Assembly (NCBI RefSeq): GCF_009931695.1
Contig: NZ_CP048000.1
Coordinates: 3,489,501 to 3,553,500 of the forward strand
Reading direction: 5' to 3'
Origin: Anaerocolumna sedimenticola
GTDB taxonomy: Bacteria; Bacillota; Clostridia; Lachnospirales; Lachnospiraceae
Length of the DNA stretch: 64,000 nucleotides
Shown here: piece after piece, positions 17,697-27,431 of the stretch
Numbering within the stretch: the first letter of the stretch is position 1
Layout: each line of letters starts with the position of its first letter
Translations under genes and position numbers: made by a program
The notes under the pieces: generated by a model
Told to the model about the DNA's origin: nothing
Database searches by the model: none
What the model saw: only the letters and a program-made list of their open reading frames with translations

Positions 17697-19222
17697 GTGA
17701 AAAAAGGAACGCTCTGTTATATTTTTCACAAAGCTTTGCGTAGCAGATTTGTCTCAATTTTATTCGTAAATATTATACTAGTCTTATTATTTTCTTTAAA
17801 AATAGTACAAGCACAGGAAAATCTGCCGGAAGATACATATCTGTATTCGAATACTGTTTATTTTGCAGTATTTTGCTTATGTTTAGTGATATTGTGTATA
17901 CTGGCTATTATTTTTATTTTAAGGTTAAAGCATACCAGTGAAAAAAAGGTAAAGGAAGCTTCCCTGGAGTTGAGGCATATAACAAACAGCATTCATGCAG
18001 GGTTTGTTAATTTTAATTTAGAACATAATTATGAGATAATTTATGCCAGTAACGGTTACTATGATATTGTAGGTTATAGCAAAGAAGAAATGCAACAGGA
18101 ATTAGAGAACAGTGTTACAACATTAATCTTTCCGGATGATTTGGATAAGTTTGCGGCGCTTAAAGATGACTTTGAGAATGGGGAATACATTCAAAAAGAA
18201 ATCAGGATGAAAACCAAAAGCGGTAATATCATTTGGATTTTATTAAACGGTAATTATATTGAAGATAAAAACGGAAGCCATACGGTATCCGCAGTACTGA
18301 TAGATATCACGGAATCGAAATTAATGCAGGAAAGGCTTTTATTAGAAGAGGAACGGTATCGGGTAGCAGCTGAAATATCCAACGATATTTTATTTGAATA
18401 TGAGATTGATGAAGACTTAATGACCTTTGCAGACAAATATAAAGAACTGTATGGCAGGGTTCCGGTAATACCTCATTTTTCAGATTTAAAAACAAATGCG
18501 GAAATCATGATTCATCCGGAAGATATGGGGTATTTTCCGAGTATTGCAGGGCACTGCGAAGCGGTAAAGAGATGATCGAATCGGAATTTCGTATAAAAGA
18601 TATAAAAAACGATTATGTATGGTGTCATACCAGGGGTAAAACAATTTATGATGATAATAAACGTGCCATCCGGGTGATCGGTAAGATAGTTAATATTGAT
18701 TTACACAAAAAAGAACTGCAAACTTTAGAATACAAAGCAAAAAGGGATCCCTTAACCGGTGTCTATAACAAAAGTGCAACTAAGGATCTAATTGACCATT
18801 ACATACAAAAACACAGTGATACAAAACACATCTTTATGATTGTGGATATTGATGATTTTAAAAGCATTAACGATAAATTTGGACATTTGCAGGGAGATAA
18901 GATATTATCTTTTGTAATTAATCAGGTAAAGATGATTTTTTCGTCAGGTGAAATCATAGGAAGAATCGGCGGAGATGAATTTGCCGTATTTATAGGAGAT
19001 ATCTCTAATAAAGAGACAGTTTTTATTAAGGCAGATTTGCTTCAGCGTGCATTAAGATCTGTTTATCGGGAAGAAGAGTATGAAATATCCGTTTCCGGCA
19101 GCATTGGAGTTTCCTTATATCCAAGGGACGGAAAGAATTATAACCAATTATTAAATTGTGCGGATAAAGCTTTATATGATGTGAAAGACCAAGGCAAGGA
19201 TGGATTTAAGCTGTTTACTTAA
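17697..19222 (+). pseudogene. Membrane PAS-GGDEF diguanylate cyclase, split by a one-base deletion
   Basis: Makes cyclic di-GMP from two GTP. After correction it has 508 residues: two membrane helices (about 15-38 and 51-75), PAS domains (about 95-200 and a second, 205-330), then GGDEF (about 350-508) with an intact active site GRIGGDEFAVF. The inhibitory I-site RxxD is absent (SSGE at that position). The frame breaks at GG 18563-18564; one more G gives GKEMIESEFRIKDI. Start is GTG 17697 after AAGGTGG. Its leader carries a c-di-GMP riboswitch, so the product probably feeds back on its own synthesis. The break is probably a sequence error. Confidence 0.85.
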
Positions 19223-20756
19223 AATCTTTTAAGGAAACAGCTTTTGTTATGCCAAGTAATAATATAAAGGATATGCAGATTAAAAAACAGCATCCTAATA
19301 CAATGGAAAGACTTCCTGCCGCCGGTGCTATGTATTCATATAACCTGAACAACAGATAGCCGCTTAAGGCCACAATAATTCCAGGTTTTAATATGAAATC
19401 TGCAGCATCAAAAGGCGGTTTAATTCTTTTAATTACAATAAAACCATCAAAAGCCGTAATTACCAATTGACTGATTAAAAGACTGATTAAATAGCCATTC
19501 ATACCCTGCTTCGGTACCAGATAAAGTATCAGTAATATACGGAAGGACATACCGACTACGGAATTAGCAAAGGTTAAATGAGCCAAACCTAAACCGTTGA
19601 TAATACTGCTTAATGTTGTGGTAATATACAGGAATGGACATAACCAGGCTAAGGTAGTAAGCAGACTTCCTGCAAGTTCATTATGAAATATGATATTGCC
19701 TAATTCCTGGCCGAAGCTGACAAAAATTCCTGCACTTAAGATACCGATTAACATACTATATTTAATAGAAATAGCAGTTGTTTTTTTAATCATGGTATCA
19801 TTACTTGATGACTGGGCTTCTGAAATGGTTGGAAGTAATAATACGGATAAGGAATTTGTTATTGCGGAAGGAAACATAATAAAAGGCATGGACATTCCGT
19901 TTAATATACCGTAGATACTTAATGCTTCCGAATTGCTTAAGCCATATTTCTTCAGCATATTTGGTATAAGAATAGCTTCCACACTATGTAATATACTAAT
20001 TAGTAACCGGTTTGCCGTTAGCGGAACAGTCATACGAAACAGACGGCCGGTTATTTTTTCGTTTTTATAATGAGGCGAAGTTTGGGTAGATTTAGCAAGG
20101 TGTGATAATTCCCTTGGAGTGCTGGTACAATATAAAGATGCTAAATTATAAACCTGAGATGCGATTTCTCCGATTACAACACCTAAGACTGCTAATTCAC
20201 TGGTGATTTTTATATCTCCTTTTCCAACATAAGATGCTACGATATAAACAAAAAAAACACGTATTATTTGTTCTAATAATTGAGTTGTTGCAGGAACACC
20301 TGCTTTTTTTAAACCATAATAATAACCATTAATACAGGCCGTTATACCGCAGAATGGGAAAGCATAGGCAAGTATCCGTAAAGAAGAGGCGCAGCCTGGT
20401 TCTCTTAGAATATTGGTTGCAATCATATTCGAATAGCGGGATACAAGAAAGGTTAATACTATAGCTGTACTTAATGACATAATAATACCGATTTTTAGTA
20501 CATTCTGTAAATTTTTATAATGTTTTTTACCTAGTTCGTTGGCCACCAAAGTTGATATGGCTGTCTGAATACCGGAAGCAAATATGGTAAAACAGATCAT
20601 ATAAATTGGAAATACCAACTGATAAATTCCCATGATTTCAGCGCCCATCGCGTTGGATAGAAAAATACGATAAAAAAAACCGATAAAACGGGTGGCCAGG
20701 CCCGCTAAGGTAAGTACTACGGTACCCTTAATTAAATTACTTTTATTTTTTGTCAT
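19215..20756 (-). CDS. spoVB: SpoVB-type polysaccharide/lipid flippase (MVF/MOP family)
   Basis: A 513-residue polytopic protein with about 14 hydrophobic segments, of the multidrug/oligosaccharidyl-lipid/polysaccharide exporter superfamily. It begins KGTVVLTLAGLATRFIGFFYRIFLS, and the blocks GAEIMGIYQLVFPIY and INGYYYGLKKAGVPA are typical of SpoVB/YtgP. It probably flips lipid-linked cell-wall or cortex precursors in the membrane, SpoVB being needed for spore cortex. It converges with the diguanylate cyclase, the two 3' ends overlapping by 8 bases. Start ATG follows GTAGGAA. Confidence 0.85.
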   Translation of the reverse strand: MTKNKSNLIKGTVVLTLAGLATRFIGFFYRIFLSNAMGAEIMGIYQLVFPIYMICFTIFASGIQTAISTLVANELGKKHYKNLQNVLKIGIIMSLSTAIVLTFLVSRYSNMIATNILREPGCASSLRILAYAFPFCGITACINGYYYGLKKAGVPATTQLLEQIIRVFFVYIVASYVGKGDIKITSELAVLGVVIGEIASQVYNLASLYCTSTPRELSHLAKSTQTSPHYKNEKITGRLFRMTVPLTANRLLISILHSVEAILIPNMLKKYGLSNSEALSIYGILNGMSMPFIMFPSAITNSLSVLLLPTISEAQSSSNDTMIKKTTAISIKYSMLIGILSAGIFVSFGQELGNIIFHNELAGSLLTTLAWLCPFLYITTTLSSIINGLGLAHLTFANSVVGMSFRILLILYLVPKQGMNGYLISLLISQLVITAFDGFIVIKRIKPPFDAADFILKPGIIVALSGYLLFRLYEYIAPAAGSLSIVLGCCFLICISFILLLGITKAVSLKDFK

Positions 20757-20827
20757 GAATAATTCCTACCGATGATAATAGAACTTATTTAAATATATTC
20801 GGAGAGTATAAAACAATTCCAAATCTA

Positions 20828-20856
20828 TTGACAAATTGGAAATGGAATGATAATAT
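20828..20856 (+). promoter_or_regulatory. Promoter of the isc operon
   Basis: TTGACA (20828-20833), 17-bp spacer, TAATAT (20851-20856): a near-consensus vegetative promoter about 100 bases before iscR. Confidence 0.8.
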
Positions 20857-20878
20857 GTAACAATAAAGTGCACTGTTT

Positions 20879-20923
20879 TAGTAGGAAATAAATTACTAGG
20901 AAATGAAATAGTAGGAATTAAAC
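20879..20923 (+). promoter_or_regulatory. Three 15-bp direct repeats in the iscR leader, probable IscR operator
   Basis: TAGTAGGAA at 20879, TACTAGGAA at 20894 and TAGTAGGAA at 20909 form three repeats with an exact 15-bp period, between the promoter and the iscR start. They lie in the transcribed leader, so a repressor bound here would block elongation or initiation. Assignment to IscR is by position. Confidence 0.6.
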
Positions 20924-20953
20924 TCCCGAAATGGATAAAAGTGAGGTGGTATG

Positions 20954-21433
20954 ATGAAACTATCTACAAAGGGTAGATATGGATTACGTGCAGTTTTAGA
21001 TTTAGCTATAAACGGGAAAAATGAAGCAGTTGCTTTAAGTGGAATTGCGGAACGTCAGGATATTTCCATTAGTTATTTGGAACAGTTAATTGCGAAATTG
21101 AAAAAAGCAGGAATCGTAAACAGTATCAGAGGTGCACAAGGCGGCTATATCTTAGCTAAAAAGCCGGAAGAGATATCCGTTGGTGATATACTGAGAGCTT
21201 TGGAGGGAGATTTAAATCCTGTCGATTGTGCTGAAATCATTGGCAGCGGATCATCTTGTACCGGTGCGGATTTGTGTGTAACAAAATATGTCTGGATGCG
21301 TATTAGTGATAGTATAAATAATACCGTTGATACCATGATGCTATCTGAATTAATGGAAGAAAGCGAAAAGATTCGTTCCGAACATGGAATTTCGGAAAGT
21401 GACAACCGTAAAAGACCGACTTGCGGGCAATAG
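20954..21433 (+). CDS. iscR: Rrf2-family Fe-S regulator IscR
   Basis: A 159-residue Rrf2 winged-helix regulator. It begins MKLSTKGRYGLRAVLDLA; the recognition helix region is SISYLEQLIAKLKKAGIV and the wing is RGAQGGY. Cys-92, Cys-102 and Cys-108 are the expected [2Fe-2S] ligands, so it should sense cluster supply and repress its own operon. It is followed by iscS, iscU and mnmA in one transcription unit, the usual clostridial arrangement. ATG 20951 also exists, but ATG 20954 has better spacing from GAGGTGG. Confidence 0.92.
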   Translation: MKLSTKGRYGLRAVLDLAINGKNEAVALSGIAERQDISISYLEQLIAKLKKAGIVNSIRGAQGGYILAKKPEEISVGDILRALEGDLNPVDCAEIIGSGSSCTGADLCVTKYVWMRISDSINNTVDTMMLSELMEESEKIRSEHGISESDNRKRPTCGQ

Positions 21434-21460
21434 GAAATTTTAAAATAGGAGATGACACAG

Positions 21461-22645
21461 ATGGAAAAAAAGATTTATTTAGATAATGCAGCTACAACAA
21501 AAACACGTCCGGCAGTTGTGGAAGCTATGCTCCCATATTTTACGGAGAGCTTCGGTAATCCATCCAGCGTGTATGAACTTGCAACACAGAATAAAAAGGC
21601 AGTTGACGAGGCCAGAGGTATTATTGCAAAAGCCCTGAATACAGAAATTTCTGATATTTATTTTACTGCCGGCGGTACGGAATCAGACAACTGGGCATTA
21701 AAAGCTACCGCAGAAGCTTACGCATCAAAAGGTAATCATATCATTACTTCAAGAATTGAACATCATGCCATTTTGCATACCTGTGAGTACTTGGAAAAAC
21801 ATGGTATGGAGGTATCTTATATTGATGTGGACGAGAATGGCCTTATTAAGTTAGACGAGTTAAAGAAAGCAATCCGCCCGACTACCATCTTAATCTCTGT
21901 TATGTTTGCTAATAATGAAATTGGTACCATTCAGCCAATTAAGGAGATCGGTGAAATAGCAAAGGCAAACAATATATTATTCCACACAGATGCTGTCCAG
22001 GCATTCGGTCAGCTTGCTATCGATGTGAACGAATTAAATATAGATATGTTAAGTGCCAGCGGACATAAATTAAACGGTCCGAAAGGCATCGGATTTCTTT
22101 ATATCCGCAAAGGTTTAAAATTAAAATCTTTTGTACACGGCGGAGCACAGGAAAGACACAGAAGAGCCGGAACTGAAAATGTTCCAGCCATTGTCGGACT
22201 TGGCAAAGCAGTTGAAATTGCTATGGAAACCCTGGAAGAACGTCAGCAAAAAGAAATTGAATTAAGGGATAAACTGATTAAGAGAATTTTATCAGAAGTA
22301 ACTTATGTACGTTTAAACGGACACAGGACAAAACGCCTTCCTAATAATGCAAATTTCAGTTTTCAGTTTATTGAGGGTGAATCTCTTCTGATTATGCTTG
22401 ATATGCAGAATATTTGTGCTTCCAGCGGTTCAGCCTGTACTTCCGGTTCTCTGGATCCATCCCATGTTTTATTAGCAATAGGACTGCCTCATGAAATTGC
22501 ACATGGTTCCTTACGTTTGACTTTATGCGAGGATAATACGGAAGAAGAAATGGATTATGTAGTAGAAAAAATTAAAGAAATCGTGGAAAAATTGCGTTCC
22601 ATGTCACCTCTTTATGAGGATTTTGTTAAAGGCAGTCATAAGTAA
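21461..22645 (+). CDS. iscS: Cysteine desulfurase IscS/NifS
   Basis: A 394-residue PLP enzyme that takes sulfur from L-cysteine as an enzyme persulfide for Fe-S clusters and, here, tRNA thiolation. It begins MEKKIYLDNAATTKTRP. ITSRIEHHAI (about 100) stacks on PLP, SASGHKLNGPKGIG holds the Schiff-base Lys (about 203), and CASSGSACTSGSLDPSH holds the persulfide Cys (about 325). A start at 21452 is in frame, but AGGAG at 21447 favours ATG 21461. It lies between iscR and the scaffold gene and supplies sulfur to both IscU and MnmA. Confidence 0.95.
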   Translation: MEKKIYLDNAATTKTRPAVVEAMLPYFTESFGNPSSVYELATQNKKAVDEARGIIAKALNTEISDIYFTAGGTESDNWALKATAEAYASKGNHIITSRIEHHAILHTCEYLEKHGMEVSYIDVDENGLIKLDELKKAIRPTTILISVMFANNEIGTIQPIKEIGEIAKANNILFHTDAVQAFGQLAIDVNELNIDMLSASGHKLNGPKGIGFLYIRKGLKLKSFVHGGAQERHRRAGTENVPAIVGLGKAVEIAMETLEERQQKEIELRDKLIKRILSEVTYVRLNGHRTKRLPNNANFSFQFIEGESLLIMLDMQNICASSGSACTSGSLDPSHVLLAIGLPHEIAHGSLRLTLCEDNTEEEMDYVVEKIKEIVEKLRSMSPLYEDFVKGSHK

Positions 22646-22701
22646 TATAAATAAATTTTAGCATCATTTGGTGATGGTCTTGTGATAAAGGAGGAATTAA
22701 G

Positions 22702-23139
22702 ATGTATAGTGAGAAAGTAATGGATCATTTTACTAACCCAAGAAATGTAGGGGAAATAGAGAATGCCAGCGGTGTGGGTACTGTCGGTAACGCAAAATGC
22801 GGTGATATTATGAGAATTTACCTGGATATTAATAAAGATGGAATAATCCAGGATGTTAAGTTTAAAACATTTGGTTGCGGTGCTGCCGTAGCTACCAGTA
22901 GTATGGCTACCGAATTGGTAAAAGGTAAAAATGTTCAGGAAGCATTACAGATTACCAATAAAGCTGTTATGGATGCATTAGATGGTCTGCCTGCAGTTAA
23001 AGTTCATTGTTCTTTATTAGCAGAAGAAGCAATTCATGCAGCTTTATGGGATTATGCTACTAAGAATAATATTGAAATCGAAGGATTGGAAAAACCCAAA
23101 TCAGATATCAGTGAAGGGGAAGAAGAAGAAGTCTACTAG
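22702..23139 (+). CDS. iscU: Fe-S cluster assembly scaffold IscU/NifU-N
   Basis: A 145-residue scaffold on which IscS-derived sulfur and iron form a [2Fe-2S] cluster. The three ligand Cys are C33 (GNAKCGDIM), C59 ([13 protein letters not shown]) and C103 ([12 protein letters not shown]). It starts [19 protein letters not shown], the family signature, and ends in an acidic tail (SEGEEEEVY). Ribosome site AAAGGAGG. It lies 8 bases before mnmA, in line with a shared sulfur-transfer operon. Confidence 0.95.
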   Translation: MYSEKVMDHFTNPRNVGEIENASGVGTVGNAKCGDIMRIYLDINKDGIIQDVKFKTFGCGAAVATSSMATELVKGKNVQEALQITNKAVMDALDGLPAVKVHCSLLAEEAIHAALWDYATKNNIEIEGLEKPKSDISEGEEEEVY

Positions 23140-23147
23140 GAGGTTTA

Positions 23148-24229
23148 ATGGAAAAAAAGAAAGTAGTAGTAGGCATGTCCGGTGGAGTTGATTCTTCTGT
23201 TGCTGCCTATCTACTGAAAGACGCCGGTTATGATGTAATTGGTGTTACCATGCAGATATGGCAGGATGAAGAGGTAGCGGCGCAGGAAGAGAGCGGAGGC
23301 TGCTGTGGATTAAGTGCAGTGGATGATGCGAGAAGAGTAGCCTTTGCACTGGACATACCTTATTATGTAATGAATTTTAAAAATGAATTTAAAAAAGCTG
23401 TTATTAATTATTTTGCAGAAGAATATGTAAAAGGTAACACACCCAATCCGTGTATCGCATGTAACCGTTATGTAAAGTGGGAATCTCTTTTAAAACGTTC
23501 TTTGGATATTGGCGCCGATTATATTGCCACCGGTCATTATGCTAGAGTAGTACAATTGGATAATGGAAGATATACTTTAAAAAAATCAGCAACGTCAGAA
23601 AAGGATCAGACTTATGCGCTGTATAATCTGACTCAGTATCAGCTGGCACATACCCTTATGCCGGTAGGGAGTATACAAAGGATGAGATTCGTAATATAGC
23701 TAAAAATATTAATCTAAGGGTTGCGAATAAACCGGACAGCCAGGAAATCTGTTTTATTCCGGATAATGATTATGCAAAATTCATCACGGAATATTCCGGA
23801 AAAGAACCGGAGGAGGGTAATTTTGTTACCCCGGATGGAAAGATTATCGGCAAACATAAAGGTATCATTCATTATACCGTCGGACAAAGAAAAGGTTTAA
23901 ATCTTGCAATGGGACACCCCGTATTTGTCCTGGCTATACGTCCTGAGACAAATGAAGTTGTTATCGGTAACAGTGATGAAGTATATAGTAATAAGTTGTA
24001 TGCTGATAACCTGAATTTTATGTCCATAGAAGATTTAGCGGATGAAATGGAAGTGATTGCCAAGATTCGTTACAGCCATAAAGGGTCAAACTGTACGATC
24101 CGCAAAATAGATGAGAATAAAGTAGAATGTATTTTTGAAGAACCACAAAGGGCAGTAACTCCCGGACAGGCTGTTGTATTTTACGACGGTGATTATGTCG
24201 TTGGCGGAGGAACGATTGTTCGAACGTGA
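23148..24229 (+). pseudogene. mnmA: tRNA 2-thiouridylase MnmA, split by a one-base deletion
   Basis: MnmA puts the 2-thio group on U34 of Lys, Glu and Gln tRNAs using sulfur from IscS. The PP-loop [13 protein letters not shown] is at about residues 9-21, and [12 protein letters not shown] holds the catalytic Cys. After the break come NKPDSQEICFIPD, with the persulfide Cys, and the C-terminal beta-barrel ending DYVVGGGTIVRT. The frame stops at 23699; adding one G to GGG 23667-23669 gives [14 protein letters not shown] and a protein of 360 residues, the normal MnmA length. Probable sequence error in a working gene. Ribosome site AGGAGG. Confidence 0.9.
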
Positions 24230-24242
24230 TTCGTCTATGATT

Positions 24243-24286
24243 AAAAAACGTGAGAAACTTACATTAGGTAGTTCCTCACGTTTTTT
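24243..24286 (+). terminator. Terminator of the isc-mnmA operon
   Basis: AAAAAACGTGAG pairs with CTCACGTTTTTT, 14 bases after mnmA. The dispersed repeat begins 5 bases later. Confidence 0.92.
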
Positions 24287-24291
24287 ATTAT

Positions 24292-24381
24292 CCGCGAAAG
24301 CAAAGTGAGAATTAGCATGCTTGCTTGCAATATTTCGAACGCACGAACGGAAGAAATTCGGGGAGCATGTTCTTCCGTTTC
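24292..24381 (+). repeat. Dispersed structured intergenic repeat, copy 1
   Basis: Starts CCGCGAAAGCAAAGTGAGAA, then a short palindrome (AGCATGCTTGCTTGC), then ACGGAAGAA, a 14-base loop, and TTCTTCCGT. It follows directly after the mnmA terminator. Copies with the same order lie at 30622-30716 and, on the minus strand, 36983-37080. The distal stem keeps pairing although the bases differ between copies. Confidence 0.75.
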
Positions 24382-24406
24382 TCTTAGGTAAACCTTAATG
24401 GTAAAT

Positions 24407-24467
24407 TTAAGCTAACCATATGTTATTATTTAAGCTAACTTTATGTTGTTATATATGTTAAGCTGAC
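24407..24467 (+). repeat. Short imperfect direct repeats TTAAGCTAAC
   Basis: TTAAGCTAAC at 24407 and 24430 and TTAAGCTGAC at 24458, each followed by an ATGTT-like stretch. They lie in the gap before the convergent phosphatase gene. Function unknown. Confidence 0.5.
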
Positions 24468-24483
24468 ATGTCTATTTTATACT

Positions 24484-25299
24484 TTATTTAAGTTTCTCAA
24501 ATATAGGTTTTCTGTTTTCATAAGTTACATAATAGTCAAAACCCAGAGTGCGTAATAATTCTTCCGCCTTTGGAAAGTCATATCCCAAATGTTCGGGAGC
24601 GTGGCCGTCGGAACCTATGGTAATTACTTCACCGCCTAATTCCTTATACCGCTTTAGAATATCACTATGGGGATGTGCGAAACCGAGTCCGTATTTATAA
24701 CCGGCAGTATTCACTTCGATACCTTTACCATGTTGAATAATGGTTCTTAATACCTCATCAATAATATCCCCATATTTTTTATAAGAATAAGTCTGTATCA
24801 GGGTCTTATCCGGTACATAACGGATGACATAGTCCAAATGTCCATAAACCTGAAAACCGGCAAAAGCCTTAACATTATCTATAATGCTTTGAAAGTATAT
24901 TTCAACACCTTTTTCCGGTGACTGATTCATCCAATATTCAGGGTAATAGGGATCCAGGCCGTTAACCAGATGAGAAGAACCAATTGCAAAATCAAAATCA
25001 TACTTTTCAATCAAAGCTTCGTACCTGGGAGCAAGGTAGGGTTGTAATCCAAGTTCAATTCCTTTTAAAACTTTAATTTTTGACTTATAATGCCCGGTCA
25101 TGTCGGCTAATTTTGTAAAATATTCCTCCGGATTAAAAATAAAGGGCAAGCCATTGGTATTTGGAAAGTCATAATCCATATGGTCAGTAAAGCATATTTT
25201 ACTCATTCCAAGAGATATTGCCTTTTCAATCATATCCTCCATGGGAGCAGTAGAATCACTGGAAAAAGAGGAATGTACATGGTAATCTGCTATAATCAT
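24484..25299 (-). CDS. PHP-domain phosphatase, histidinol-phosphatase family
   Basis: A 271-residue PHP (polymerase and histidinol phosphatase) enzyme with a trinuclear metal site. Motifs are DYHVHSSFSSDS (residues 5-16), CFTDHMDYDFP (about 40), KGIELGLQP (about 83), GSSHLVNGLD (about 107), VYGHLDYVIRY (about 155), and GSDGHAPEHLG (about 233). HisJ-like members release phosphate from L-histidinol phosphate. No other his gene is near, so the physiological substrate is uncertain. An upstream in-frame ATG (25323) exists, but ATG 25299 follows GGGAGGT and starts the conserved fold. Confidence 0.85.
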   Translation of the reverse strand: MIIADYHVHSSFSSDSTAPMEDMIEKAISLGMSKICFTDHMDYDFPNTNGLPFIFNPEEYFTKLADMTGHYKSKIKVLKGIELGLQPYLAPRYEALIEKYDFDFAIGSSHLVNGLDPYYPEYWMNQSPEKGVEIYFQSIIDNVKAFAGFQVYGHLDYVIRYVPDKTLIQTYSYKKYGDIIDEVLRTIIQHGKGIEVNTAGYKYGLGFAHPHSDILKRYKELGGEVITIGSDGHAPEHLGYDFPKAEELLRTLGFDYYVTYENRKPIFEKLK

Positions 25300-25374
25300 T
25301 TTAACCTCCCTTGTATAACACATCTGCGTACCGATGCGCTACTGCCGCATAATAAAATGTGAAACTAGGTTCAC

Positions 25375-25432
25375 AGGTTGAAAGAATCTGCATGCGGCAC
25401 CTTTCTATTCTTTTATTTTCTTTCAACCTATC
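25375..25432 (-). terminator. Inverted repeat downstream of rqcH, possible terminator
   Basis: AGGTTGAAAGAA (from 25375 on the plus strand) can pair with TTCTTTCAACCT-like sequence at about 25420-25431, with an A/T-rich loop. It sits 7 bases after the rqcH stop, but no clear U tract follows on the minus strand. Confidence 0.4.
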
Positions 25433-25438
25433 TCCGCT

Positions 25439-27196
25439 TTATGAAATCTGAACAATACCCGATATATCAGGAGATACTAACATGGAGTAGTTGGTATAAT
25501 ATACTACAAAACCAGGTTTTCCTCCACTTGGTTTTTTAACATTTTTCTTTTCCGTATAATCAATTTCTACCTTGTCTGCATCTCTTCCTTTAGAGTAATA
25601 AGCAGCAAGTTTTGCGGCTTCTTCAAAGGTCCTGTCCGGTATTTCATTACCCCCGGTCTGTACGATAACATGAGAACCGGCAATTTTTTTCGCATGAAAC
25701 CACCAGTCGGCTCCCACAGCGAACTTGAAAGTCAGTTCATCGTTCTGATAATTATTTTTGCCTACATATATGTGATACCCATCGGATGAAATATAATGAA
25801 ACGGTTTACTGGTTATTTTTTGTTTTTTAATTTTAGCACCCGGTTTACCTGCTGTGTATTTACGTTTCATATACCCATATTCCATGAGTTCTTCTTTTAA
25901 CTGGGCTAAATCTTCTTCCGCCAGTGCGATATCCAGAGAAGTTCGTATGGAATCCAAATGCACCAGATCCATCTTGGTTTCTTCTATAAAATTAGATAAT
26001 GCTTCGTAGGTACGTTTTAATTTGTTGTATTTTTCAAAATAATGTTTGGCGTTTTCAGCCGGAGTTATTGTTGAATCTAAAGGGATAGTAATCTCTTCAT
26101 TGGTATAATAGTTCAGGGCTGTCAATGACTTGGCACCTGGTTCTAAACTGTAACCGTAGGTATTAATCAATTCCCCGTATACTTTATATTTATCCCTTTT
26201 TTCCGTATCTTTTAATTGTTTTAACTGAAGTTCGTATTTCTTCGTATTCCTTTCTATGGCATTGGCAACTATCTTACGCAAATCCACAGATTTTTGGCGG
26301 ATACGGGTAACCGTATTTTTAGCAGCATAAAAAGATTCTAGAACTTCTGAAATAGATTCAAATTCTTTCTTATCAAGGCCATCATAACAAGATAGAGGAA
26401 AACAGGAGAATTCAATAGGAACCCCTTCCTCTAATACGATATTGGGGATATAATTATGTTCCTTTATATCAGAAATTAAACGTTCCAGATTCTTGTATAA
26501 ATGCAGCCCCTCCGATTCCGAAAGAGAACTGGTTGAAGCCTCGGAATCAATAGAAGACCGGTAACAGACTTCATTAGCCATTAACGGACTGAATCCGGTA
26601 AGTGAAGTATAAATTGCTTTTCCAATAGGTAACGGTTTAACCAAAACAGCTTCCATAAATTCTTCATAATTTATGGTTAAAGGATCTTTTTTCTCTCCGA
26701 CTAAGGGAAGAAAATATTCCCTGCCCGGAAGTACTTCGCGTACGGAGCTAACTAAATGGGAAATATGTTTTATACTGTCTATAATCATATCTTTATCATC
26801 CAGAAAGATAATATTACTGTGTTTTCCCATTACCTCCAGAACGAGATACTTGATACATAAATCACCCATTTCATTAAGATGCTCAATCTTAAACCTTAAA
26901 ATTCGCTCAAGCCCCGGCTGCGTAATGTCTAAAATTCTTGCACTGTTTAAATGCTTTCTAAGCAGCATACAGAATCCGGGAGCAGTCATTGGATTTTGTT
27001 TGTTTTCTTCCGTTAAATATACTAACGGTAAACTTGCGTTAGCAGAAAGAAATAGTTTGTAGTTATCCCGGTTATTTTTTATAGTCAGAACTAACTCATC
27101 TTTTTCAGGCTGGGAAATCTTACTGATTCTGCCGTCTATGAGTTTTGTTTTTAATTCATAAACCAGATTAGATATGACAAGTCCGTCTAAAGCCAT
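25439..27196 (-). CDS. rqcH: Ribosome-associated quality control protein RqcH (NFACT family)
   Basis: A 585-residue NFACT protein that binds stalled 50S-peptidyl-tRNA complexes and directs addition of C-terminal Ala tails for degradation. The N-terminal NFACT-N domain begins MALDGLVISNLVYELKTKL. A long coiled coil occupies about residues 285-430. The C-terminal NFACT-R (DUF814) domain includes DWWFHAKKIAGSHVIVQTGG (about 498-517). The order and length match RqcH/FbpA-like proteins, once called fibronectin-binding proteins. Ribosome site AAAGGAGA. It is transcribed away from yicC. Confidence 0.93.
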   Translation of the reverse strand: MALDGLVISNLVYELKTKLIDGRISKISQPEKDELVLTIKNNRDNYKLFLSANASLPLVYLTEENKQNPMTAPGFCMLLRKHLNSARILDITQPGLERILRFKIEHLNEMGDLCIKYLVLEVMGKHSNIIFLDDKDMIIDSIKHISHLVSSVREVLPGREYFLPLVGEKKDPLTINYEEFMEAVLVKPLPIGKAIYTSLTGFSPLMANEVCYRSSIDSEASTSSLSESEGLHLYKNLERLISDIKEHNYIPNIVLEEGVPIEFSCFPLSCYDGLDKKEFESISEVLESFYAAKNTVTRIRQKSVDLRKIVANAIERNTKKYELQLKQLKDTEKRDKYKVYGELINTYGYSLEPGAKSLTALNYYTNEEITIPLDSTITPAENAKHYFEKYNKLKRTYEALSNFIEETKMDLVHLDSIRTSLDIALAEEDLAQLKEELMEYGYMKRKYTAGKPGAKIKKQKITSKPFHYISSDGYHIYVGKNNYQNDELTFKFAVGADWWFHAKKIAGSHVIVQTGGNEIPDRTFEEAAKLAAYYSKGRDADKVEIDYTEKKNVKKPSGGKPGFVVYYTNYSMLVSPDISGIVQIS

Positions 27197-27402
27197 GTTA
27201 TTTCTCCTTTATATTAAAGTGGATACAACTTATTATATAAAAATTGTTCCGTGTTTATTTATGCGAAAGCATAGAAAGGCTGTTACTGATTTCTTCTCAT
27301 ATTATAAGGGTACTATCAAGAATCAGTATATTAATACCAAATAGTATAACATTAGACAGTAGGAGAAGCAATAATTTTTCTGACATATTTTATGAACCAG
27401 TC

Positions 27403-27431
27403 TTGACTTGTCGTAGTATATCTACTATAAT
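27403..27431 (+). promoter_or_regulatory. Promoter of the yicC-remA-rpoZ operon
   Basis: TTGACT (27403-27408), 17-bp spacer, TATAAT (27426-27431). It lies in the 324-bp gap between rqcH and yicC, in which nothing else was recognised. Confidence 0.85.
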
